Assembly: GCA_003453835.1 (NCBI GenBank)
Contig: DMMN01000352.1
Span: 3,285-9,762 of the forward strand
DNA length: 6,478 nucleotides
Origin: Bacteroidota bacterium
GTDB lineage: Bacteria > Bacteroidota > Ignavibacteria > UBA10030
Direction: 5' to 3'
Shown: piece by piece, positions 1 through 4,213 of the stretch
How positions within the stretch are numbered: position 1 is the stretch's first letter
Layout of the letters: the number at the start of each line of letters is the position of its first letter
The notes under the pieces: model-generated
Database searches by the model: none
What the model saw: only the letters and a program-made list of their open reading frames with translations
Told to the model about the DNA's origin: nothing
Program-made: the position numbers and the translations under genes

Positions 1-267
1 CAGAAGATGGTGCCGCACGGGATGGAGTTCTTTGATCTCAAAGATCGACTCTCGACTCGATTGCACTGCGAGGTAGATGTCGTCTGCCTCAACAAAGCCG
101 ATCCGATCATTTCCATGCAGGTTCTTCGCAAGGGCCGGATCATTCTGGATCGCAATCCTCGATTGAGGCACGAGTTCTTCGTGCGAACGGTGAGCTTCTA
201 TGCGGACTTGAAGAGAGTCCGGAGGCCGATTGAAGCGGAGATTTCGAGGGGACACGTGTTCTCGTAA
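1..267 (+). CDS. mntA: MntA-like minimal nucleotidyltransferase antitoxin, C-terminal part (5' end outside window)
   Basis: The frame is open from the first base, so this is the 3' part (88 codons) of a gene that starts upstream; the ATG at 7 is probably internal. The segment EVDVVCLNKADP followed by VLRKGRIILDRN and a helix ending FYADLKR is the usual C-terminal half of MntA/DUF4111-like minimal nucleotidyltransferases. The Asp in EVDVV (codon 76-78) would be the third metal-binding carboxylate. The GSxxxG and DxD motifs that should precede it lie outside the window and cannot be checked. Family knowledge: MntA proteins are antitoxins of type VII toxin-antitoxin pairs and inactivate the HEPN toxin HepT by adding AMP to a tyrosine. 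The next gene, 15 bp downstream, is hepT, which supports the call and suggests one operon. Confidence 0.82.
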   Translation, partial: QKMVPHGMEFFDLKDRLSTRLHCEVDVVCLNKADPIISMQVLRKGRIILDRNPRLRHEFFVRTVSFYADLKRVRRPIEAEISRGHVFS

Positions 268-282
268 GAAGAGTGTCAACAC

Positions 283-696
283 ATGGTTGATCGAGACATC
301 ATTCTTGGGAAGATAGGTGTGATTCAACGATGTCTCAGACGTATTCAAGACGTCACCAAGAACGACCCGGAGTTGTTGAAATCGTTTGATGTTCAGGACA
401 TCTTTGTTCTGAATCTCCAGCGCGCCGCACAGGCAACGATCGACATAGCAGCCCACATCGTCTCTACCGAAGGACTGGGCGTTCCCCATGAGTTGAAAGA
501 GAATTTTGTTCTCCTGGAGAGGGCGGGGATCGTGGACGCGCGGTTGAGCACGAAGATGCAGAAAATGGTCGGCTTCCAAAATCTCGCCGTCCATGACTAC
601 CAGGAGCTCGATCCGGAGATCCTCAAAGCTATTCTGACTCATCACCTCAAAGACATCGAGCAGTTTTGTTCCGTGGCTGGACGAACGACAAGTTGA
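283..696 (+). CDS. hepT: HepT-like HEPN toxin (DUF86) with altered HEPN motif
   Basis: This 137-aa, mostly alpha-helical protein matches the HepT/DUF86 family over its whole length: N-terminal helix with KIGVIQRCLRRI, central LNLQRAAQATIDIAAHI, and the C-terminal KMVGF..LAVHDYQELD block. Family knowledge: HepT toxins are HEPN ribonucleases with an R-X4-6-H-X-Y active site, paired with the nucleotidyltransferase antitoxin MntA, which adenylylates the Tyr of that motif. Here His104 and Tyr106 are present, but the residue at the Arg position is Gln99 (codon CAA, 577-579). One G-to-A change from CGA would produce this. The toxin may therefore be weakened or inactive, although the antitoxin acceptor Tyr is kept. 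The ATG at 283 has GAAGAG at 268-273 as ribosome site, and the N-terminus has normal family length. It is probably co-transcribed with mntA. Confidence 0.9.
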   Translation: MVDRDIILGKIGVIQRCLRRIQDVTKNDPELLKSFDVQDIFVLNLQRAAQATIDIAAHIVSTEGLGVPHELKENFVLLERAGIVDARLSTKMQKMVGFQNLAVHDYQELDPEILKAILTHHLKDIEQFCSVAGRTTS

Positions 697-700
697 GGAG

Positions 701-712
701 CGGATGCATCCG
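701..712. other. 12-bp perfect palindrome between hepT and the HU gene
   Basis: CGGATGCATCCG is its own reverse complement and lies 5 bp after the hepT stop and 41 bp before the HU start. It has no spacer, so it would act as a dyad protein-binding site rather than an RNA hairpin. Its core resembles part of the repeat near 6416 (GGATGCATC), so it could instead be a fragment of that element. No function is shown. Confidence 0.3.
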
Positions 713-753
713 GTTCGCCTCAACATCCCTTTACCAACACCCTAGGAGGTTCA

Positions 754-1056
754 ATGACAAAAGCTGATATCGTTGATGTGATTGCGGCAGCCACCGGGCT
801 GACCAAGGTGGAGACGGAGGCCGTTGTAGACGGCTTCATCTCGACGGTCATCGACGCGATGAAATCGGGAAAGAACATCGAGATTCGCGGATTCGGCAGC
901 TTCAAGGTCAAAAAGCGAAAGGGCCGCATGGCGCGCAATCCTCGCACGGGTGAGCAGGTGAAGGTGGAGGAGCACTTCGTGCCCATCTTCAAGGTTTCCA
1001 AAGACCTCAAACATCTGGTGGATGAGAACCTCAAGAAGACAATGCCGGCGGCGTAA
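754..1056 (+). CDS. hup: HU/IHF-family nucleoid DNA-binding protein
   Basis: This 100-aa protein has the complete HU/IHF fold: two N-terminal helices (about residues 3-39), then the beta-sheet saddle and arm. The family signature GFGSFKVKKRKGRMARNPRTG spans residues 46-66, with Arg61-Asn62-Pro63 at the arm tip, where the proline intercalates into DNA. It binds and bends DNA as a dimer in the nucleoid. The arm sequence and the acidic EEHFVPIFKVSKDLK segment look somewhat IHF-like, so HU against IHF cannot be settled from sequence alone. The length is about 10 residues over the usual 90, because of a C-terminal tail ending KKTMPAA. The start is secure: AGGAGG at 744-749 lies 4 bp before the ATG. 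The next gene begins 2 bp after the stop, implying one transcript. Confidence 0.96.
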   Translation: MTKADIVDVIAAATGLTKVETEAVVDGFISTVIDAMKSGKNIEIRGFGSFKVKKRKGRMARNPRTGEQVKVEEHFVPIFKVSKDLKHLVDENLKKTMPAA

Positions 1057-1058
1057 CG

Positions 1059-1811
1059 ATGAAGCCAAAGTATTTGTGTTCGGAATGCAACACGGAAATT
1101 CAATGGGGCGATCGGTTCTGTGGCAAATGCGGGAAGGCCATAGAGTGGCCGGCATCCTTCTTCCAGGCTGAGCATGCTTCGCCCGACCCCCAACAGAGGG
1201 GCGCCCGAAGCGAATCGAGGAAATCTCAATCGGCCAAGAAGGAAGAATTCGGCAGCGGAGTTTCCTGGAAAGCGATTGCCGGCTTCGCGGCATTTCTCGT
1301 CATCGGCGCTCTGGCTCTTGAGATGCTCACCTCGAAAAAGTCCGAAATCGCACTCCCACCGCAAGCTCAGCCGGATCAACCTCCGTCTGCCAATATGGGG
1401 GCGCTCTCCCAGATCGAGGAACTTGAAAAGCAGGTGAAGGCCAACCCCGTCGATATGAAGTTAACCCTTGAGCTCGCAAACCTTCTGCACGACAACCGGT
1501 TCTACGATAGAGCGATCAGCTACTACTCGAGGTATCTTGGAAAGAATCCGAAAGACCCCGACGCGCAAGTAGATATGGGGATCTGTTATTTCGACCTGGG
1601 CAAACTTGACGATGCGCAGAAGCACATGCGGCAGGCTCTCAAGTGGAATCCCAAACACCTGCTTGCCCACTTCAACCTCGGAATTGTCACGCTCAAAGCG
1701 GGCCGGGTCAAAGAGGCCAATGAGTGGTTCAGGAAGACCGTCGCGTTGGACCCCAACAGTTCCGCCGCGCAACAAGCGAAACAGATTCTCGAACAGCATT
1801 CAACGCTCTAG
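1059..1811 (+). CDS. Membrane-anchored zinc-ribbon and TPR protein
   Basis: This 250-aa protein has a three-part layout. Residues 7-24 form a zinc ribbon with two CxxC pairs (Cys7, Cys10, Cys21, Cys24). A charged, proline-containing linker follows, then a single transmembrane helix at about 69-90 (WKAIAGFAAFLVIGALALEML). Residues about 132-233 hold three tetratricopeptide-like repeats (LTLELANLLHDNRFYDRAISYY, VDMGICYFDLGKLDDAQKHM, FNLGIVTLKAGRVKEANEWF). The likely topology is a cytoplasmic zinc ribbon and a TPR domain outside the membrane. Specific function is unknown; TPRs usually serve protein-protein contacts. The ATG is 2 bp after the HU stop and has no Shine-Dalgarno sequence before it, so translation is probably coupled to HU. 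Confidence 0.85.
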   Translation: MKPKYLCSECNTEIQWGDRFCGKCGKAIEWPASFFQAEHASPDPQQRGARSESRKSQSAKKEEFGSGVSWKAIAGFAAFLVIGALALEMLTSKKSEIALPPQAQPDQPPSANMGALSQIEELEKQVKANPVDMKLTLELANLLHDNRFYDRAISYYSRYLGKNPKDPDAQVDMGICYFDLGKLDDAQKHMRQALKWNPKHLLAHFNLGIVTLKAGRVKEANEWFRKTVALDPNSSAAQQAKQILEQHSTL

Positions 1812-1876
1812 GAGTCTGCCTGAGTAATCAGTTTTGCATTTCGGTCTGGACTCATAAATCACAACATTCATGAACG

Positions 1877-1895
1877 CCCGAATTCGTTCTTCGGG
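1877..1895 (+). promoter_or_regulatory. Hairpin in the leader of the 31-aa basic protein gene
   Basis: CCCGAA (1877-1882) pairs with TTCGGG (1890-1895) around a 7-nt loop. A competing stem is possible: GAACG (1872-1876) with CGTTC (1885-1889), which shares bases with the first, so the two cannot form together. No T tract follows, so this is not a normal intrinsic terminator. The hairpin ends 9 nt before the GGGAGG ribosome site at 1905-1910, which would suit translational control, but that role is only an inference. Confidence 0.4.
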
Positions 1896-1915
1896 TCAAA
1901 ACAAGGGAGGACGCA

Positions 1916-2011
1916 ATGCCCAGTGGTAAAAAGCGGAAGCGCCACAAAATGGCAACGCACAAACGCAAGAAACGCTTGCGGAAGATGCGTCACAAGAAGA
2001 AGAATCGATAA
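1916..2011 (+). CDS. AURKAIP1/COX24-domain mini-protein, bS22/mS38-like ribosomal protein
   Basis: A 31-codon frame begins at ATG 1916, 5 nt after a strong GGGAGG site (1905-1910), and ends at TAA 2009-2011. The product starts MPSGKKRKRHKMATHKRKKR and continues to KKKNR; 21 of 31 residues are Lys, Arg or His, with no acidic residue. From memory this closely resembles small proteins of Bacteroidota annotated as AURKAIP1/COX24-domain proteins, related to mitochondrial ribosomal mS38 and mycobacterial bS22, which bind rRNA in the small subunit. It is short enough to be missed by gene finders with length cut-offs. It is followed by an intrinsic terminator at 2066-2102, so its transcript probably ends there. 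The identification rests on pattern recall, the ribosome site and composition. Confidence 0.85.
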   Translation: MPSGKKRKRHKMATHKRKKRLRKMRHKKKNR

Positions 2012-2065
2012 GCATCAACTGACTAGACTCTGTTAAGCGATGGCAGGTCCAGCGTCAGGTCTTCC

Positions 2066-2102
2066 TCCCGTCCTCTCCTGAGGATGGGATATTGTTTTTT
2101 TT
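2066..2102 (+). terminator. Rho-independent terminator after the 31-aa basic protein gene
   Basis: A 10-bp stem, 2066-2075 (TCCCGTCCTC) with 2080-2089 (GAGGATGGGA), has one G-T wobble and a 4-nt TCCT loop. After a short gap (TATTG) it is followed by eight consecutive T at 2095-2102. This is the classic intrinsic terminator layout for + strand transcription. It should end transcripts from the bS22-like gene, and it means the following phospholipase gene needs its own promoter or read-through. Confidence 0.85.
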
Positions 2103-2120
2103 CGGATTTGCTCTGTTCTG

Positions 2121-2180
2121 CCACCCTGTCCAGGGAGCGGACCCGTTCGCGGTCTCGCTTCGGGGGCAGGGCGGATTTTT
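2121..2180 (+). promoter_or_regulatory. Long hairpin with T5 tail in the leader of the phospholipase gene
   Basis: CCACCCTG (2121-2128) pairs, with one A-C mismatch, with CAGGGCGG (2167-2174). Inside it AGCG (2136-2139) pairs with CGCT (2156-2159), and CCG (2143-2145) with CGG (2150-2152) around a TTCG loop. Five T follow the outer stem at 2176-2180. It may be a second, weaker terminator behind the one at 2066-2102, or an attenuator in the 5' untranslated region of the gene at 2209. Only 28 nt separate it from that start. Confidence 0.45.
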
Positions 2181-2208
2181 CTCCTCTCCAGTATTCCGTG
2201 AGCCGACT

Positions 2209-3105
2209 ATGAGACTGCGTACTCTCCTCTTGTCTCCACTCCTCCTCATCCTCGCGATTCTCTTCTTGGTGACAAACACATGGAGTTGGGGGTTTTTCGC
2301 CCACAAAGAAGTTCATCGGTACGCCGTTCTTTCCGTTCCGGACGCGATGCAACCGTTCTTTGCCGCATACGCGGATAGTCTGATCGCGCGCTCGATGGAG
2401 CCTGACCAACGCGCAATCGTGAACCGAAAGGTTGAGGGCCCCTTTCATTTTATCGATATCGACCGTTACGGCAAGTACCCGTTTTCAGAGTTGCCGCGCA
2501 GGTACGAGGAGGCGGTGAAAAAGTACGGCAAAGAGACCGTCGATAGCAATGGCACCGTGCCCTGGCGAATTCAGGATTTCACAGAGAAGCTCACGAAGGC
2601 GATGAGGGAGAAGCATAAAAACGATATCCTCTTCTATGCCTCCAATCTTGGTCACTACATTGCCGACGCCCACGTTCCGCTTCATTCGGTGGAGAACTAT
2701 GACGGCCAGCTTTCCGACCAGAAAGGCGTGCACGCCCGCTGGGAGTCACGCCTCCCGGAAATGTTTCGGAAGTCCTACGAGCTGAAACCATCGGCGGTGG
2801 AATACGTCGGAAGCCCGCTCGACGAAGCATTCCTCATCGTGCTGGAAAGCAATAGAATGGTCGACTCCGTTCTTTCGATGGACCTGAAGGCGAGGGAGGG
2901 GCTCACTGAGGCGGAGTTGTTCAAAGTAACGCAACGCCGCGGAAGAACCGAGTATCAATTCAGCGACGTGTACTACGGAAGGTATCACGAGCTCCTGGGA
3001 GGAATGGTTGAGAGAAGGATGCAAGAGTCGATCAAGCGAGTCGCGAGCTATTGGTACACTGCTTGGGTGGATGCGGGCAAACCTCACCTCGGAGGATTGA
3101 AGTGA
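2209..3105 (+). CDS. Secreted zinc-dependent phospholipase C / S1-P1 nuclease-fold protein
   Basis: From ATG 2209 the product is 298 aa. It begins with a signal peptide: MRLR, then a hydrophobic run to about residue 24, with likely cleavage just before WSWG or WG. In this fold the mature N-terminal Trp ligates zinc. Candidate metal ligands appear in order: Trp27, His32 (FFAHKE), His80 and Asp83 (FHFIDID), His149, Asp153 and His159 (LGHYIADAHVPLH), and His175 and Glu179 (HARWES). The rest matches the zinc-dependent phospholipase C family common in Bacteroidota, including the C-terminal GMVERRM...SYWYTAWVDAGKP block. It probably hydrolyses a phosphodiester (phospholipid or nucleic acid) in the periplasm or outside the cell; the substrate cannot be told from sequence. 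A reading from TTG 2092 would begin inside a terminator and bury the signal peptide, so it is rejected. No strong Shine-Dalgarno is seen. Confidence 0.88.
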   Translation: MRLRTLLLSPLLLILAILFLVTNTWSWGFFAHKEVHRYAVLSVPDAMQPFFAAYADSLIARSMEPDQRAIVNRKVEGPFHFIDIDRYGKYPFSELPRRYEEAVKKYGKETVDSNGTVPWRIQDFTEKLTKAMREKHKNDILFYASNLGHYIADAHVPLHSVENYDGQLSDQKGVHARWESRLPEMFRKSYELKPSAVEYVGSPLDEAFLIVLESNRMVDSVLSMDLKAREGLTEAELFKVTQRRGRTEYQFSDVYYGRYHELLGGMVERRMQESIKRVASYWYTAWVDAGKPHLGGLK

Positions 3106-3116
3106 GGCGATCCTCC
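3091..3116 (+). other. Hairpin over the stop codon of the phospholipase gene
   Basis: GGAGGAT (3091-3097) pairs perfectly with ATCCTCC (3110-3116) around a 12-nt loop that contains the TGA stop (3103-3105). A competing 6-bp stem, CCTCAC (3082-3087) with GTGAGG (3102-3107), overlaps it. No T tract follows, so it is not an intrinsic terminator by the usual rule. It may stabilise the 3' end of the message. Confidence 0.3.
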
Positions 3117-3200
3117 TTACTCTGCAGCCGGTCGAACCTGAGGTTGTGCGGAGACCGAGGAGGTCGTTGATATTCCCAAAAACGGAATCAAGAGATTTGT

Positions 3201-3261
3201 CCGTTCACAGTTCCTGTGCGATTCTTGCTGACTGTTTCCTCTCAGAGCAGGGACTGAACGG
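3201..3261. repeat. Extended inverted repeat in the 250-bp spacer before the YtxH gene
   Basis: CCGTTCA (3201-3207) plus GTTCC (3210-3214) pairs with GGGACTGAACGG (3250-3261), giving 12 base pairs with one G-T wobble and a 2-nt bulge. The 35-nt loop can form a further small stem (CTGA with TCAG). It lies in the gene-free stretch 3106-3355, in which I see no small gene with a ribosome site. It may be a terminator without a clean T tract, a protein-binding dyad or a small structured RNA; none is shown. Confidence 0.4.
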
Positions 3262-3279
3262 TGCCGGCGGTTAAAAATC

Positions 3280-3308
3280 TTGTTTCTTTATCTCTATTTC
3301 TCTACTTT
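3280..3308 (+). promoter_or_regulatory. Weak promoter-like stretch before the YtxH gene
   Basis: An AT-rich run contains TTGTTT (3280-3285) and TACTTT (3303-3308) with a 17-bp spacer. Each box matches the sigma-70 consensus at only half its positions, but the spacing is ideal and the region is the most AT-rich part of the spacer. It lies 47 bp before the YtxH start. The Bacteroidota-type TAnnTTTG box is only partly matched (TACTTTCT). This is a guess to be tested, not a firm site. Confidence 0.25.
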
Positions 3309-3345
3309 CTCGCACGACATTTTGCGTCAAGAACTCTACCTGAAT

Positions 3346-3350
3346 GGAGG
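3346..3350 (+). promoter_or_regulatory. Shine-Dalgarno site fixing the YtxH start at 3356
   Basis: GGAGG lies 5 nt before ATG 3356. It also overlaps the earlier in-frame ATG at 3344, which therefore cannot use it and has no other site upstream. The start at 3356 is preferred, removing four residues (MEAS) from the longer reading. Confidence 0.8.
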
Positions 3351-3355
3351 CTTCT

Positions 3356-3688
3356 ATGGCAAATGAAAACGACGGAATGGCAAAAGGACTGATTGTTGGT
3401 TTCATCGCGGGGAGTGTTGTGGGGGCAATCCTTGCACTCCTGTACGCTCCGAAGAGCGGGAAAGAACTCCGAAAGGATATCAAGGAGAAAACCGTCGAGG
3501 TCGTCGAGAAGGGCGAGGAGTACGTGGCGAAGGCACGAAGTCGCGCCGCTGAGATCGTGAACGAGGGAAAAAAGAAGTCTGACGAGCTGATCTCCGATGC
3601 GCGTAAGCAGGCCGATTCCCTGATGGGTGATGCGGAGCGCATCCTCTCCGGCGCCAGAGGGAAACCCGGAGAAAGCGCGCGGTCATAG
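3356..3688 (+). CDS. YtxH-domain membrane protein
   Basis: This 110-aa protein has one N-terminal transmembrane helix at about residues 10-29 (KGLIVGFIAGSVVGAILALL), rich in small residues. The YtxH-family signature YAPKSGKELR follows at residues 30-39. The remainder, about 35-98, is a highly charged helix likely to form a coiled coil (DIKEKTVEVVEKGEEYVAKA and onward). Family knowledge: YtxH proteins are small membrane-anchored proteins, linked to general stress in Bacillus subtilis; molecular function is not established. The next gene, 90 bp on, encodes a DUF948-type protein, the partner also seen beside ytxH in Bacillus, although the order is reversed here. Confidence 0.88.
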   Translation: MANENDGMAKGLIVGFIAGSVVGAILALLYAPKSGKELRKDIKEKTVEVVEKGEEYVAKARSRAAEIVNEGKKKSDELISDARKQADSLMGDAERILSGARGKPGESARS

Positions 3689-3778
3689 TCACGCAGGGCA
3701 CGCGTCCGGTCGCGTCGCTCGTGCAGCACCGGCGATCGCGTTGAATCGAATCACTGTACCCGAACAAAGGAACCTGGC

Positions 3779-4147
3779 GTGGAAACTATACTCGTACTAG
3801 CTCAAGTGCTGGCGTTGTTGAGCGCCTCGGCACTCTGTATCTATTTGATCGCGGTTTTGGGTCAGTTCAAGAAGGATGTCTCGGAGCTCAACCAGCGCGC
3901 CAAACCGGTGTTGGAAAACCTCACCGAGATTACGGAGAAATTGAAATCGGCTGCAGGGAAGATCGACGATCAGGCAAACATCGTCCGGGAATCGCTGCAG
4001 TCGTTCAAAGACGTTGCGGATAACGTTGTGCTCTTCGAACGAAGAGTGCAAGAGCGTCTTGAAGAGCCCATCCTGCAAGTTGCCTCGATCATCGGCGCAA
4101 CCGTCAGTAGCATCGCCGCGTTCTTTCAGCGTTACCGCGAGCAGTAG
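3779..4147 (+). CDS. DUF948 (YtxG-like) membrane coiled-coil protein
   Basis: A 122-aa protein starts with GTG at 3779, behind AAAGG (3766-3770). It has an N-terminal transmembrane helix at about residues 5-27 (LVLAQVLALLSASALCIYLIAVL). A long charged helix at about 30-97 follows, with regularly spaced hydrophobic residues (VSELNQRAKPVLENLTEITEKL), as in DUF948 proteins, and then a second hydrophobic or amphipathic stretch at about 98-115 (LQVASIIGATVSSIAAFF). The role is not established; the neighbouring YtxH gene suggests an envelope or stress-related membrane pair. The DUF948 assignment comes from layout and weak sequence resemblance, so it is less certain than the YtxH call. An EF-G-like gene follows after 66 bp. 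Confidence 0.7.
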   Translation: METILVLAQVLALLSASALCIYLIAVLGQFKKDVSELNQRAKPVLENLTEITEKLKSAAGKIDDQANIVRESLQSFKDVADNVVLFERRVQERLEEPILQVASIIGATVSSIAAFFQRYREQ

Positions 4148-4213
4148 AACGATTTTCCTTACCCCTTGCTGTTCAAATGAATACGAAGAAGTAGCTCACA
4201 AAGGAGACTACCA

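Noticed and set aside
720..1379. Long reverse-strand open frames (also 751-1293) opposite the HU and TPR genes
   Set aside because: They lie opposite two well-supported genes, have no ribosome site, and give low-complexity, Arg/Ser/Phe-rich products with no recognisable domain.
1832..1859. Promoter before the 31-aa gene (TTTTGC ... ATAAAT)
   Set aside because: The boxes match consensus poorly at workable spacings; transcription could also come from the TPR gene upstream.
1870..1929. Possible 19-aa leader peptide overlapping the start of the 31-aa gene
   Set aside because: There is no Shine-Dalgarno sequence before ATG 1870, and its frame only reads through the leader hairpin by chance. It could matter for coupling, but nothing supports it.
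2092..2208. N-terminal extension of the phospholipase from TTG 2092
   Set aside because: It starts inside the T-rich end of an intrinsic terminator, has no ribosome site, and would place 39 residues before a normal signal peptide.
3689..3778. GC-rich stretch between the YtxH and DUF948 genes as an RNA gene or hairpin
   Set aside because: It contains several short complementary pieces but no extended stem or tRNA-like layout I can support.
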